Positions 47,313-57,504 are shown, counted from the first letter of the stretch. The stretch: 64,000 bases of DNA from Croceifilum oryzae (GCF_030814315.1 NZ_JAUSUV010000005.1:124001-188000); one strand, 5' to 3'. A program made the numbers and translations. The notes: generated by a model not told the origin, from the letters alone.

Positions 47313-47507
47313 ACGATTCCCCTCCTAAAAACAATGTAACATAACACTGTTACGTTATGCAATTTTTTTTAAGGTGATACTGATTTCGTCACGGGGACAA
47401 GCTCCTTTGTAGTTCTTAATAAACATTTACAATTCCATAATAATATATCAAAAGTGACTTGTTAGGATGTGCTTGTGAATAATTAATCTCTTTTAGGAGG
47501 CTCATCC

Positions 47508-48443
47508 ATGAGTTTGAAGAAACTAGGCTTGGCTTTTGTTGCGGTGGCATTAACGGTTTCCACATTAACAGGTTGTGGTCAGGGAGCTAAAGACGCAGGT
47601 GCAACGAAAGCGTCAGGTAGTATCAAGATAGATGGATCGAGTACGGTGTTTCCGATCACTGAAGCGGTGGCTGAAGAATTTCAAAAAGCGAATCCAAATG
47701 TAAAGGTAACTGTTGGAGTATCCGGTACAGGTGGTGGCTTTAAGAAGTTTGTAGCAGGGGATCTTGATATTAGCAATGCATCACGCACGATTAAAGATGC
47801 AGAAAAAACACAGGCGACTAGCAATAAGGTGGATTACGTAGAGATTCCGATCGCATATGATGGCATCTCGATTGTGGTAAACAAAGCAAACACATGGGTG
47901 GATAAATTAACAGTAGCTGAGTTAAAGAAAATCTGGGAACCAAACAGCAAAGTGAAGACATGGAAGGATATTCGACCTAACTGGCCAGCGGAACCCATTA
48001 AATTATATGGTCCTGGAACGGATTCGGGTACATTTGAGTATTTCACGGAAGCCATTGTAGGTGAAGCGAAGAAGAGTCGCCCTGATTATAACCAGAGCGA
48101 AGACGATAATGTCTTAGTAACGGGAGTAAAAGGAGATAAAAACAGTCTAGGTTACTTCGGATTCTCTTACTATGAGGAGAACGCGAAGGAATTAAAACTA
48201 GTACCGATTGAGACAGGTAATGGAAAGACTGTATCGCCTACTATGGAAACGATTAAAGATGGTTCTTACAAGCCTCTTTCTAGGCCTTTATTCATCTATG
48301 TAAGTAAAACTTCACTCCAAAAACCAGAAGTAAAATCCTTTGTGAAGTACTACGTCGAGAATGCCGAAGAGCTTACAAAAGCTGTCCATTATGTACCGCT
48401 GAAGAAAGAAGAATACCAAGCTGGATTGAGTAAAGTAAATTAA
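47508..48443 (+). CDS. pstS: Phosphate-binding lipoprotein PstS
   Basis: A 311-residue PstS. The lipoprotein signal ends LTGC (Cys23). Phosphate-site motifs are [29 protein letters not shown] and [18 protein letters not shown] is upstream of the ATG. First gene of pstSCAB. Upstream (47416-47442) are TTTACA and looser TTAATA/ATAATA hexamers at intervals of about 10-11, only loosely like a PhoP box. No phoU follows, as in B. subtilis. Confidence 0.95.
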   Translation: MSLKKLGLAFVAVALTVSTLTGCGQGAKDAGATKASGSIKIDGSSTVFPITEAVAEEFQKANPNVKVTVGVSGTGGGFKKFVAGDLDISNASRTIKDAEKTQATSNKVDYVEIPIAYDGISIVVNKANTWVDKLTVAELKKIWEPNSKVKTWKDIRPNWPAEPIKLYGPGTDSGTFEYFTEAIVGEAKKSRPDYNQSEDDNVLVTGVKGDKNSLGYFGFSYYEENAKELKLVPIETGNGKTVSPTMETIKDGSYKPLSRPLFIYVSKTSLQKPEVKSFVKYYVENAEELTKAVHYVPLKKEEYQAGLSKVN

Positions 48444-48458
48444 TCGAATAGCAAGGAA

Positions 48459-48489
48459 GAATGTGGCGTCAATCCAAGGCGTCACATTT
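48459..48489 (+). terminator. Intra-operon hairpin between pstS and pstC
   Basis: AATGTGGCG pairs with CGTCACATT (one non-Watson-Crick step) and is followed by TCTATTC. It would lower transporter expression relative to the binding protein. Confidence 0.5.
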
Positions 48490-48515
48490 CTATTCCTAAG
48501 GAGGTGGGTACGAAG

Positions 48516-49478
48516 ATGAATGAAGCGGTATTAAAAAATGCAAGGAATCGTTCAACCCAAAATCAGTCGCAGAAAAAAACCTCAGGGATTGTCCAAAAGA
48601 AACGGATGAATCGAGAGGATTTTGTCGTTAAGTCCATTTTATTCCTTTGTGCCATGGTTTCGATCTTGACGACGATTGGGATCGTGGCGGTTTTGTTAGT
48701 AGAGACACTCTCCTTTTTTAAAGACGTTTCACTGCTCGCTTTTTTGACAGATACGAAATGGACCCCGCTATTTAAACCAGAGCATTTTGGAATCTTAGCG
48801 CTCTTAAGTGGATCTGTTCTGATTACGTTAGGTGCGTCGCTTGTCGCGTTACCGTTAGGATTAATGACAGCCATCTATTTGAGTGAATATGCAGACGATC
48901 GGGTTAGAAGAGTGATAAAGCCTATCTTAGAAGTATTGGCGGGAATTCCCACGATCGTCTATGGATATTTTGCGTTAACCTTTGTTACTCCGCTTCTTCG
49001 CGTGATCTCTCCAGACATGGGAGTTTTCAATGCCTTGAGTGCCAGTATCGTGGTAGGAATCATGATTTTGCCGATGGTGGCATCACTTAGTGAAGATGCG
49101 ATGGTATCCGTTCCGAAATCATTGCGAAACGGAGCTTATTCTCTAGGTGCAACAAGATTAGAGGTAGCGAGGAAAGTCGTGGTTCCGGCGGCATTCTCTG
49201 GGATTATCTCTTCTTTTGTACTTGCGATCTCACGCGCGATTGGGGAGACGATGATTGTGACGATTGCGGCTGGTGCAACTCCGAAATTGACGCTGAATCC
49301 GTTGGAGAGCGTGCAAACGATGACGGCATATATCGTCCAAGTGAGCTTAGGTGATATCCAACATGGCTCGATTGAATATAAAACCATATTTGCGGTTGGA
49401 ATGACTTTATTTATTTTAACTTTCCTCATTAATTTGATTGCCCAGTGGTTGAAGAGACGATTTAAGGAGGAGTATTGA
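48516..49478 (+). CDS. pstC: Phosphate ABC transporter permease PstC
   Basis: A 320-residue permease with six membrane segments and the motifs [17 protein letters not shown] and [21 protein letters not shown] (EAA loop). AAGGAGGT stands 10 bases before ATG 48516. A basic N-terminal extension of about 45 residues precedes the first segment. Ends one base into the pstA start. Confidence 0.95.
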   Translation: MNEAVLKNARNRSTQNQSQKKTSGIVQKKRMNREDFVVKSILFLCAMVSILTTIGIVAVLLVETLSFFKDVSLLAFLTDTKWTPLFKPEHFGILALLSGSVLITLGASLVALPLGLMTAIYLSEYADDRVRRVIKPILEVLAGIPTIVYGYFALTFVTPLLRVISPDMGVFNALSASIVVGIMILPMVASLSEDAMVSVPKSLRNGAYSLGATRLEVARKVVVPAAFSGIISSFVLAISRAIGETMIVTIAAGATPKLTLNPLESVQTMTAYIVQVSLGDIQHGSIEYKTIFAVGMTLFILTFLINLIAQWLKRRFKEEY

Positions 49479-50335
49479 TGGGGCAAGGGAATTGGAGAAT
49501 TCGAAAAATAACGGATCGTTTTGCAAAAATAGCTTTCCTCTGCGCTACCTTATTTGGAATTGCGTTCTTAGGTGTACTCCTCTATCGGATCGTGGCGGAT
49601 GGTGCAGGGTGGCTAAATTGGGATTTCTTTACTAACTTTTCTTCGCGTTTCCCAGCAAAAGCAGGAGTGGCGGCGGCTTTGGTCGGGAGCATCTGGATTG
49701 TCCTACTAACGGGTCCGATTGCTTTCTTCCTAGGAGTGGGGACAGCGCTTTATTTAGAGGAGTATACGAAGAAGAGTTGGTTTACACGTTTAATTCAAGT
49801 GAATATTCATAATCTCGCTGGGGTCCCATCGATTGTCTACGGGATCTTAGGATTAGCCGTATTTGTCCAGGGGCTCATGCTAGGACAGGCTGTACTGGCA
49901 GGAGTTTTTACCATGTCGTTACTCGTTTTACCCATTATTGTCGTATCTTCACAAGAAGCCATTCGCAGCGTTCCGCAACATATGAGAAATGCTTCTTATG
50001 CACTAGGTGCTTCCAAATGGCAGACTATTAGCCGTGTAGTAATCCCAACTGCGCTTCCCAATATCTTAACAGGTGTCATTTTAGCTTTATCTCGTGCGAT
50101 TGGTGAAACAGCCCCCCTTGTCGTAGTAGGAGCTCTTACGTTTGTCGCTTTTGTTCCAGCATCTCCAATGGATCCATTTACCGTGTTACCTATCCAAATT
50201 TTCAACTGGACTTCTCGCCCGCAAGATGATTTTAGAGCGATTGCGGCGGCTGGAATTATTGTTCTTTTAGTTGTCCTTCTTACAATGAATCTATTGGCAG
50301 TTTACTTACGAAATAAATATCAAAAGCGATACTAG
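49478..50335 (+). CDS. pstA: Phosphate ABC transporter permease PstA
   Basis: A 285-residue permease: [37 protein letters not shown] (EAA loop) and [15 protein letters not shown]. The start ATG 49478 overlaps the pstC stop and has AAGGAGGAG 5 bases upstream. Pairs with PstC to form the channel. Confidence 0.95.
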   Translation: MGQGNWRIRKITDRFAKIAFLCATLFGIAFLGVLLYRIVADGAGWLNWDFFTNFSSRFPAKAGVAAALVGSIWIVLLTGPIAFFLGVGTALYLEEYTKKSWFTRLIQVNIHNLAGVPSIVYGILGLAVFVQGLMLGQAVLAGVFTMSLLVLPIIVVSSQEAIRSVPQHMRNASYALGASKWQTISRVVIPTALPNILTGVILALSRAIGETAPLVVVGALTFVAFVPASPMDPFTVLPIQIFNWTSRPQDDFRAIAAAGIIVLLVVLLTMNLLAVYLRNKYQKRY

Positions 50336-50346
50336 GAGGTCTATCT

Positions 50347-51099
50347 ATGTCTATCATCCAAATGAAAAATGTTGACCTATATTATGATAAACATCACGCT
50401 TTGAAAAATATTACGGGTGAGATTAACGAGAGGTCGATTACAGCGTTAATCGGTCCATCGGGTTGCGGAAAGTCTACCTTTTTACGAACCTTAAATCGAA
50501 TGAATGACATGATTCAAGGTGTACACATTGAGGGAGAAATTTTAGTAGCGGAGCAAAACATCTACCATGCAGATGTAAATGTGGAAAATCTGCGTAAAAA
50601 CATCGGGATGGTTTTTCAACAGCCAAACCCATTTCCCAAAAGTATTTATGATAATGTCGCGTTTGGTAGGAGGATTCACGGGATGCGGGATCGAAAAGAG
50701 CTAGATGAGGTCGTTGAACAGAGTCTGAAAGCAGCAGCCCTTTGGGAAGAGGTAAAGGATATTTTAAAAAAGCCAGCTTATGGATTATCGGGTGGACAAC
50801 AACAGCGCCTTTGTATCGCGCGGGCTTTGGCCGTAAATCCTCAAATTTTGCTGATGGACGAACCGACTTCAGCGCTTGATCCGATTTCAACGGCTAAGAT
50901 TGAAGAGCTAATCGGAGAGTTACGTAAACAGTATACGATTGTCATTGTAACGCATAATATGCAACAAGCGGCTAGAATTTCAGATGATACGGCCTTTTTT
51001 TTACAAGGAGAAATAATCGAATTTGATACGACGGAAAAAATATTTCATACACCTTCTGATCAAAGGACAGAGGATTATATTGCAGGTCGTTTTGGATAA
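50347..51099 (+). CDS. pstB: Phosphate ABC transporter ATPase PstB
   Basis: A 250-residue ATPase with Walker [29 protein letters not shown] typical of PstB, signature LSGGQQQRL, Walker [13 protein letters not shown] and H-loop [15 protein letters not shown] is upstream. Last gene of the operon; a single pstB and no phoU. Confidence 0.96.
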   Translation: MSIIQMKNVDLYYDKHHALKNITGEINERSITALIGPSGCGKSTFLRTLNRMNDMIQGVHIEGEILVAEQNIYHADVNVENLRKNIGMVFQQPNPFPKSIYDNVAFGRRIHGMRDRKELDEVVEQSLKAAALWEEVKDILKKPAYGLSGGQQQRLCIARALAVNPQILLMDEPTSALDPISTAKIEELIGELRKQYTIVIVTHNMQQAARISDDTAFFLQGEIIEFDTTEKIFHTPSDQRTEDYIAGRFG

Positions 51100-51106
51100 G
51101 AGAAAT

Positions 51107-51155
51107 AAGGATTTGCTTGTCCTACAAATGGGGAGGATGAGCAAATCCTTTTTTT
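51107..51155 (+). terminator. Terminator of pstSCAB
   Basis: AAGGATTTGCT / AGCAAATCCTT perfect 11-base stem and a seven-T run. Confidence 0.9.
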
Positions 51156-51185
51156 AAAAGACCTATTTAAATAGATCTGAATATT

Positions 51186-51221
51186 CTACTCTAATGGTGG
51201 GTCACCGAAAGTGAACAACAT
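51186..51221 (-). CDS. Candidate mini-gene for a signalling peptide next to the XRE-TPR regulator
   Basis: On the minus strand, just downstream of the regulator gene, AGGAG (51235-51231) stands 9 bases before an ATG opening the 11-codon frame MLFTFGDPPLE. An ATG two codons earlier gives MDMLFTFGDPPLE, too close to the site. RRNPP receptors usually have such a peptide gene right behind them, often with Pro-containing mature peptides. But 11 codons arise easily by chance and no secretion signal is present. Confidence 0.25.
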   Translation of the reverse strand: MLFTFGDPPLE

Positions 51222-51360
51222 GTCCATCAACTCCTATTGGTAAAATAGATGATAGAAATAACAGAATTTGACGAAAAATCAGTGCGTAATTGGCATGATT
51301 TGTCAAACAAATTCCTTCTTTGACATAAACAGCATTTTGTACAACTGGAAAATTTTATAC

Positions 51361-52683
51361 TTACTGTTTACTTGTCTCTAATTGTACGGAGATTCGTAAG
51401 AATTTGTCAATATAAAATTGATATTTTTTTTTGTCATAATTTGCGCATACATTTGCGAGTTTCATCAGGATTCTTCGCTTATGCTTAGATAACCCTTTAT
51501 CTTCCGCTATTTTTAGGGCTTTTTCCCACCATTCAATTGCCTTTGGATATTTTTTTTGAACGTACTGACATTCTCCATATATGATGAGGGCCTCGACATA
51601 ATCCATCGCATCTGTTGTCGAAGAAGCAAGAGTTACCGCTCTTTTTAGGACTTCCTCAGCTTCAGCGATATTCCCACGATTTAAATGGAGAAGGCCCAGT
51701 TTGGTATTGGCTACCACAATGGGCTGTTTTTTCTTTAACTTGCTTTCCAATTGAAGAGAGCAACCATATGCATATTCTGCATCTGACCACACTCCTTTTT
51801 TCGTCAAACCATCGCCGAGTACGGTCCATAGCTCACAAAGGCGATCGTAGGCATAGTTGTATTTTGCCTTTTCAATGCCAACTAACGCACACTCAATAGC
51901 CTTGTCGTAATGCTCCATTCTGTTAAAGAGACGGGCTCGTACCTCGTACAAATTTAACAATACCTCGCTACTATCAATTTGCTCTTTCTGCTCCCATAAT
52001 TCGTTGATAATAACATAGGCTTCCTCTGTTACATTGAGCCGCTCTAAGTAGATGGCTTTTGCAATTTTGAAGAAATGGATCATATGTGCTTTGTCACCAT
52101 TCGGATGGAAGCATTGTTCAGCGGCTATGGTATGTTGCAACGCTTCTTCTACTTGATTATCAAGATAATACGTTCTACCCAATGCATAATAGCAAATGGA
52201 CGCTAGATTGGTAGGATGCAGTTCTTTGTGTTGATCGAGAAGAGCGATGCACTGCTGGTAGTTTAGCCGAGCATAATCCCATTTTTTCTTATACTCATAA
52301 TATCTTCCACGTAGATAGGTAACGTTGCAGATTCGATGGTCATCTTTGGTGTACTTCAGCGTACGAATCTCTTCCCAGCTAAGTTCCGGATCGATGGTTC
52401 CCTTCATTTCGATGCCCATCATCACGATTTGATCGTTTAAGTGCTGCTGTTGCTGTTCCTGGCGTTCTTCTGTATGTAAGAGAGTATCAAAGCCGATCTC
52501 TAGTTTATCGCACAGATATTGAAGTTTTTCTTTACCGATATGATGAGAGCCGCACTCAATTTTACTGATGGTTCCAGTGGAAATTAAGTCGTCTGCTAGA
52601 TCTTCTTGTCGCAAACTCTTTTTTTTACGTGCTAAACGGATCTGTTTTCCTAGCTCTGCATGAATATAGATATACTCTTTCAT
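51361..52683 (-). CDS. XRE-TPR transcriptional regulator, RRNPP-like
   Basis: A 440-residue protein. The XRE helix-turn-helix is at about residues 10-62 (GKQIRLARKKKSLRQEDLAD, TGTISKIECG), a Gln-rich linker at about 75-85, and then about nine TPR-type helical hairpins to the C-terminus. Length and plan match NprR/PlcR-like peptide receptors. GGGAGGAA is upstream of ATG 52683; the open frame runs 23 codons further up without a site. It probably senses a short imported peptide, but no oligopeptide permease is nearby. Confidence 0.85.
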   Translation of the reverse strand: MKEYIYIHAELGKQIRLARKKKSLRQEDLADDLISTGTISKIECGSHHIGKEKLQYLCDKLEIGFDTLLHTEERQEQQQQHLNDQIVMMGIEMKGTIDPELSWEEIRTLKYTKDDHRICNVTYLRGRYYEYKKKWDYARLNYQQCIALLDQHKELHPTNLASICYYALGRTYYLDNQVEEALQHTIAAEQCFHPNGDKAHMIHFFKIAKAIYLERLNVTEEAYVIINELWEQKEQIDSSEVLLNLYEVRARLFNRMEHYDKAIECALVGIEKAKYNYAYDRLCELWTVLGDGLTKKGVWSDAEYAYGCSLQLESKLKKKQPIVVANTKLGLLHLNRGNIAEAEEVLKRAVTLASSTTDAMDYVEALIIYGECQYVQKKYPKAIEWWEKALKIAEDKGLSKHKRRILMKLANVCANYDKKKYQFYIDKFLRISVQLETSKQ

Positions 52684-52836
52684 GTCAGTTCCTCCCGAAA
52701 AAAATTTCTTGTCGTATTTTATGATTTTAATGTTCAAAAGGTTAAGTTTCATCTATTTGCTTCATTTTCACTCTGAAAGACTTTTTTAGATAGTGTAAGA
52801 GTGAGGAAATGTTCCTAATCTATATTTCTTACAGAA

Positions 52837-52865
52837 TTTTCATTATTGGTCAAAATAATTATACT
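52837..52865 (+). promoter_or_regulatory. Promoter of the small orphan gene
   Basis: TTTTCA (52837-52842), a 17-base spacer and TATACT (52860-52865), 57 bases before the GTG start. Confidence 0.5.
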
Positions 52866-52922
52866 ATGGCATGATGGACTTGTCGCTACGAAATATAACA
52901 AATTGTGAAAGGAGATCGAATT

Positions 52923-53225
52923 GTGGTAGAAGTGAAGATTAAAGGAAAAGCGAGTGAAGTAGAACCGATTTTGTATGGTTTGAAACGTTGGGCTCAAGTG
53001 GAGGTACTGAAAGCCGAATATGTCTACCCATCGATCCACAAGGACGAGGATGAAATGACACTCACGTGTTCTGTCGATAATCCTGTCAATACAAGAGCGA
53101 GAAGACTGAAGATGCATTTGGGCAATGGTCAAGAAGTAGAGTTTACGTTCCTTGATTTTATGCAAGTTGACCTTGATGATGGAATTCACATTTACTCAGG
53201 AAGATTCTACGATATTTTTGCTTAA
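52923..53225 (+). CDS. Small protein of unknown function
   Basis: A 100-residue, acidic, apparently soluble protein starting at GTG after AAAGGAGAT (5-base spacing or so). Hydrophobicity alternates as in a small beta-rich fold (VVEVKIKG, MTLTCSV, VEFTFLDFM). There is no signal peptide, membrane helix or cysteine cluster. It is divergent from the XRE-TPR regulator gene with its own promoter, so it could be a target of that regulator (inference from position only). I do not recognise the family. Confidence 0.65.
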   Translation: MVEVKIKGKASEVEPILYGLKRWAQVEVLKAEYVYPSIHKDEDEMTLTCSVDNPVNTRARRLKMHLGNGQEVEFTFLDFMQVDLDDGIHIYSGRFYDIFA

Positions 53226-53382
53226 GTCATGATTTATCACAAAAAGAAAGCAGAAACTGAAGAACTGAAAATACCTTTGGGAAACCCGCTATACATTTTT
53301 CATTTTATTCTGAGTTTTTATCACGGAGTATGAAATGTTTGTACATGGTGAGAAGGTTTTCCAAGTTACGATAAATATGAGC

Positions 53383-53419
53383 AAAGCCAACTTTCATGTG
53401 ATCATGAGCAGTTGGCTTT
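53383..53419. terminator. Terminator between the orphan gene and the pabB fusion
   Basis: AAAGCCAACT / AGTTGGCTTT perfect 10-base stem with a 17-base loop; can act on both strands, each with a modest T run. Confidence 0.75.
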
Positions 53420-53449
53420 GTTCAGCTACACTACACTAGGGTGATTTTT

Positions 53450-55153
53450 CTACTCCAAATGAATAGGCACCCAGCCACGGACACTATTAATGAGCCAGAC
53501 TTGGGTAGCGTTAACCAAATCGTCTTTATACAACACTTTCTCTATCACTTGTTCCGTTTGGACAAGTTGTTGCCTGAAAGTGCCGTTTAAGAGACCGGAA
53601 GAAATGGGGGGAGTGTAGTGAATACCATCCATTTCAAGAACGAGATTACCAGTCGTGAATTCGGTTAGCTCACCCTGCTCATTCCATAGTAGTACATCAT
53701 ATAAGTCTGGTTTTGTTTGTTTATGAAACTGATAGATCGCTCGCTCGGTTGTCTTGTGATAGAGATAGGGATGGTTTCGAGAGATGGGAGTAGTAGCTAG
53801 TCCAATTGATTGTGATTCTAATATGGGCTGGATTGATTCCCCTGTTATCTCCCAATGACCGAGATGATCTAAGGTAATTCTAACTTTCCAATGCTCATGA
53901 GGATGCTGAAGAGCAAACTGTGTTAAATGGGTTTGATAGATCGATAGATCACACGGGAAGCCTAAGGTTTTAGCAGAATAAGAGATTCGTTTTTCGTGTA
54001 AATCAGCTAGCCAATAGTGCCCTTCTTTTAATAAGATGCTTTCTATTAATTGGAAGGGTGGAGTTGCTTTTTGGAGAATGGCCGTTTTCATGAGGACTTC
54101 CTCATACTCTTCTTCAGCAGTAGAGTCCCACGTAATCCCCCCACCGACCCCGTAGGTAGCAAGCTGTTTTTCTTGATCGATCAGAACGGTACGAATGGGA
54201 ACATTAAAGATTGCATCCCCTTTAGGAGTCCAGAATCCGATGGCTCCACAGTATACATTGCGCGGGGTTTCTTCGATTGTATCGATAATCTGCATCGTAC
54301 TTCTTTTCGGAGCACCTGTGATAGAGCCACATGGAAATAAGGCTTGGAAAATCTCTAGAGGTGTAGCCCCTTTATCTAGTTTAGCCGTAATCGTAGATGT
54401 CATTTGAAATAGAGTTGGGTAGGTTTCAATTGAAAATAACGCTGGGACCTCAACCGTACCTTGCAGGGCGATTTTTCCAAGATCGTTACGAAGTAAATCC
54501 ACAATCATGACGTTTTCTGCTCGATTTTTTTCAGACTTTGCGAGCCATTCTTTGTTTTGATGGTCTTCCTCTGGATTTCTCCCTCTAGCCATCGTTCCTT
54601 TCATCGGTCTAGTTGTGATCGTTGATTGGTCAATTCGGAAGAACAACTCTGGAGACGCAGAGAGAACTTGAAAGCGTCCCGTATCGATATAGGATGTATA
54701 AGATGCTTGCTGTACATCTGTTAACTGTCGATAAAAAGCGAGTGGATCTGGATGGTTCCATGGACTTTCTACTCGAAGGGTATAGTTCACTTGGTAGGTA
54801 TTGCCCTTCGCAATCTCCTCTTTAATCGTCTGAATCCCTTGATGATACTGCTCTTTGGAAATGGTAGATTGCCAGGGAAGATGACGAACGGGATGGAGCG
54901 GTCGATGTAAGAAGTCTCCTTCTAAGGGCTTGTCATACACGCCAAACCACAGATAAGGAACTTCACTCGTATGGTTGATATCGCTTGATACGAAGACGGC
55001 TCCAGCTTCATAGGAAAGCCAGCCTGCTACATAGAATCCTGCTTGCAGATAATTCTGAAGCTGATGAAGGGCAGGATTGATTTCTTCTAATGAATAGGCG
55101 GTTACGATGTGAGTAGGATTTAAAAAGGTTAGGGGCTTGCTTTTTCCGTGCAA
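53450..55153 (-). CDS. pabB: Aminodeoxychorismate synthase component I fused to ADC lyase (PabB–PabC)
   Basis: A fusion of at least 567 residues. The chorismate-binding PabB domain (about 1-350) has MKGTMARG, LLRNDLGKI and CGSITGAPKRSTM. A class IV aminotransferase-like PabC domain (about 370-567) has LADLHEKRI, LTEFTTGNLVLE and PPISSGLLNGTFRQ. Makes 4-aminobenzoate for folate. The annotated TTG start at 55153 lacks a ribosome site. The frame continues upstream with PQLLFEFPDLHGKSKP, which looks like a real PabB N-terminus, back to a CTG at 55195 that has AAGGTG 9 bases before it. No pabA gene is nearby. Confidence 0.92.
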   Translation of the reverse strand: MHGKSKPLTFLNPTHIVTAYSLEEINPALHQLQNYLQAGFYVAGWLSYEAGAVFVSSDINHTSEVPYLWFGVYDKPLEGDFLHRPLHPVRHLPWQSTISKEQYHQGIQTIKEEIAKGNTYQVNYTLRVESPWNHPDPLAFYRQLTDVQQASYTSYIDTGRFQVLSASPELFFRIDQSTITTRPMKGTMARGRNPEEDHQNKEWLAKSEKNRAENVMIVDLLRNDLGKIALQGTVEVPALFSIETYPTLFQMTSTITAKLDKGATPLEIFQALFPCGSITGAPKRSTMQIIDTIEETPRNVYCGAIGFWTPKGDAIFNVPIRTVLIDQEKQLATYGVGGGITWDSTAEEEYEEVLMKTAILQKATPPFQLIESILLKEGHYWLADLHEKRISYSAKTLGFPCDLSIYQTHLTQFALQHPHEHWKVRITLDHLGHWEITGESIQPILESQSIGLATTPISRNHPYLYHKTTERAIYQFHKQTKPDLYDVLLWNEQGELTEFTTGNLVLEMDGIHYTPPISSGLLNGTFRQQLVQTEQVIEKVLYKDDLVNATQVWLINSVRGWVPIHLE

Positions 55154-55299
55154 ATCGGGAAACTCAAATAAAAGTTGTGGGGATGAATGTGTCAGGATGA
55201 GTCACACCTTACATTGGTTTAGGATGAGAGTGAGAATAGATTTATTAGGGATGAGTATATCACAAAATGGGCGTTGATTTGTTTGGTATAGGTGTTAGT

Positions 55300-55442
55300 T
55301 GGGGCAGATGTTTGGAGTAATCCCGGGGCATGTATCTGCCCACAGTCACCATCAAACACACCTACTCAAACCAAACCTGTTAATTAAGCCAGTAAATTTA
55401 GAAGTGAATTAGGGGCAATGTATCTGCCCCCGGGATTACTCC
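55300..55442. repeat. Fragmentary copy D of the dispersed element: two end sequences
   Basis: GGAGTAATCCCGGGG then CATGTATCTGCCC (55314-55341), and AGGGGCAATGTATCTGCCC then CCGGGATTACTCC (55411-55442). The outer GGAGTAATCCCGGGG / CCCGGGATTACTCC are perfect inverted repeats. The inner GGGGCA(A)TGTATCTGCCC are direct repeats, each self-complementary. They match the ends of copies A and C, but the core between them is absent. Lies upstream of murG. Confidence 0.65.
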
Positions 55443-55638
55443 ATATAACAATTGTGTTTGAATAAGAGTTATTAATAGTGTACGTTTGATCTGATTTGTA
55501 TACATTTCATTGCTTCTTCCTATGAGATCTTACATTGGAATTTTTTTTGTGCTACAGTAGATGCATTCAATGGACGCCTTTGTTCTGTGTGTCCAATTAT
55601 TCTACGTCTTATATTTACGAGAGGAATCTAAGAGAATT

Positions 55639-56712
55639 ATGAAGAAAAAAAAGGTGCTGTTTACGGGCGGTGGAACGGCGGGGCATGTGACGGTTAACTT
55701 GGCACTGATTCCGAAGTTTCAGGAAGATGAGTGGGAGGTTTCTTACATTGGTTCTCATGATGGGATTGAGCGGGAGCTAATTGGAAAGTTGGAGAATGTT
55801 CCATATGAACCTGTGACAACGGGGAAGCTTCGTCGTTATTTTGATTTGAAAAACATAAAAGATCCGTTTAAAGTGTTGCAAGGGATTTGGGAGGCGTACC
55901 GAAAGATACGAAAACTCAAACCCAATGTAATTTTCTCAAAAGGCGGATTTGTTTCTGTGCCAGTTGTATTGGGTGGTTGGATGAATCGGGTGCCGATTAT
56001 TATTCATGAGTCCGATCTAACACCAGGCTTAGCAAATAAGATTGCGATGCCATTTGCGAGTAAGGTTTGTACCACGTTTGAAGAGACAAAGAAACATATT
56101 AAAGGAAGTAAGGGTGAATATCTAGGGGCAGTTGTCCGTGAGGAATTATTTAGTGGGGATCGCAAAAGAGGGCTTATCCTGTGCGATTTTGTGTCGAGTA
56201 AACCTGTCTTGTTAGTGATGGGTGGAAGTATGGGCTCCCAGAAGATCAATCAAGTGGTCAGAGAGAATCTCGATGCATTATTACAAACCTACCAGATCGT
56301 ACATATCACAGGAAAAGGCGCTATGGATAAATCGTTACTACGGAAACCTGGTTACAGACAATTTGAATATGTGAGCTGGGAATTGCCTGACCTGCTGGCG
56401 ATGTCTGATCTAGTTGTTTCACGTGCAGGGTCTAACTCTATTTTTGAATTTGCGTCTTTACATAAACCCATGCTTTTGATTCCGTTATCACGTGCGGCAA
56501 GTCGTGGGGATCAGATTTTAAATGCGAGTTTATTCGCGAAACAGGGGATTGCTGAAGTGTTAATGGAAGAAGATTTAGCCAACGATACCTTTTTAGACGC
56601 GGTCATGAGCACTTGGGCGAAGCGGGATCAGCTTATTGAAAACATGAAAGCAAAAAAGTTGACCTGTACGGCTCGCGAAGTGACCGAGATGATTCAGTCG
56701 TTTGCTAAGTAG
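55639..56712 (+). CDS. murG: MurG-type UDP-GlcNAc:lipid I N-acetylglucosaminyltransferase
   Basis: A 357-residue GT28 glycosyltransferase with GGGTAGHV at the start, [10 protein letters not shown] and the donor-site [12 protein letters not shown] place the start at ATG 55639, with GAGGAA upstream, since the frame opens 26 codons earlier without MurG-like residues. Adds GlcNAc to lipid I at the inner face of the membrane. It is not within a division/cell-wall cluster, so it may be a second MurG, as seen in some Bacillales. Confidence 0.9.
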   Translation: MKKKKVLFTGGGTAGHVTVNLALIPKFQEDEWEVSYIGSHDGIERELIGKLENVPYEPVTTGKLRRYFDLKNIKDPFKVLQGIWEAYRKIRKLKPNVIFSKGGFVSVPVVLGGWMNRVPIIIHESDLTPGLANKIAMPFASKVCTTFEETKKHIKGSKGEYLGAVVREELFSGDRKRGLILCDFVSSKPVLLVMGGSMGSQKINQVVRENLDALLQTYQIVHITGKGAMDKSLLRKPGYRQFEYVSWELPDLLAMSDLVVSRAGSNSIFEFASLHKPMLLIPLSRAASRGDQILNASLFAKQGIAEVLMEEDLANDTFLDAVMSTWAKRDQLIENMKAKKLTCTAREVTEMIQSFAK

Positions 56713-56751
56713 GAGTTCGTTAATAAGTAGTAAGAAAGGGAAGGTATTTTC

Positions 56752-57504
56752 ATGCGGATCGGGAGACAATTTCGGCTTCTTTTTATATTAGTCTTGATGA
56801 TGTTCGCGTTAGTCGGCTGTGTGGATGCAGATCTTCATGCCACCGTCAACCGTGATGGGACAGGCACATTTCAACTTAAGGTCATGACAACGGATAAACA
56901 AGTATGGGGTAAATTGAAAGAAGCAGTAGGGTCCGAGGAAGAGGGTCCGTTTAAAGAGCTTGAGAAGAAAGGCTTTCAGAAAAAAATAACGGATCAAGCT
57001 GGTCAATATGGCTTTGCTTTTACCAAGAATATTCAAGATGTAGCGAATCCAAAAGAGTGGGCCTTAATGGGAGAGGGAGATTCTAACTCTGAAGGTGTAA
57101 AGTTTGTAAAAGAGAACGGCCTTCTGTTTACTACATACCAGTTAAATAAGCAGGAAATGGGGACGGCATTCAGTAATGCTGGAGAGCTTGCTGGGATGAT
57201 AAACTCCAAGTTCAAGTTAACGTTGCCTGTAAAACCAGACTCTCATAATGCGGATCGAGTTGAAGATGATGGCACGTTAGTATGGGACTTGAAAAATAAA
57301 AAGCCGATCCAAGTACAAGTTTCGGTGATCAATCTATGGGTTATCGTGACACTTGGTATAATAGGGATTGTTTTGATAGTGGGAATTATCTGGTTTATAA
57401 AGAAGCGAAAAAATCGCGCAGATCCATATCCTCCCGCATGGGGACAGGGCTCAGACCCTTTAAATCCAACTACAATGGGACCAAATGAGGAGAGACATAA
57501 TTGA
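56752..57504 (+). CDS. DUF3153-like membrane lipoprotein
   Basis: A 250-residue protein. The lipoprotein signal ends ALVGC (Cys23), the outer domain opens VDADLHATVNRDGTGTFQLKV as in DUF3153/LppM-like proteins, a C-terminal membrane helix is at about 195-220, and a basic cytoplasmic tail follows. So it would be anchored at both ends. Four-base overlap with the next gene (TTGA). Function unknown. Confidence 0.75.
   Translation: MRIGRQFRLLFILVLMMFALVGCVDADLHATVNRDGTGTFQLKVMTTDKQVWGKLKEAVGSEEEGPFKELEKKGFQKKITDQAGQYGFAFTKNIQDVANPKEWALMGEGDSNSEGVKFVKENGLLFTTYQLNKQEMGTAFSNAGELAGMINSKFKLTLPVKPDSHNADRVEDDGTLVWDLKNKKPIQVQVSVINLWVIVTLGIIGIVLIVGIIWFIKKRKNRADPYPPAWGQGSDPLNPTTMGPNEERHN

Noticed and set aside
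47416-47450. PhoP-box-like hexamers upstream of pstS
   Set aside because: Only one hexamer (TTTACA) fits well; the others match half of the positions and spacing is irregular, so I only mention it under pstS.
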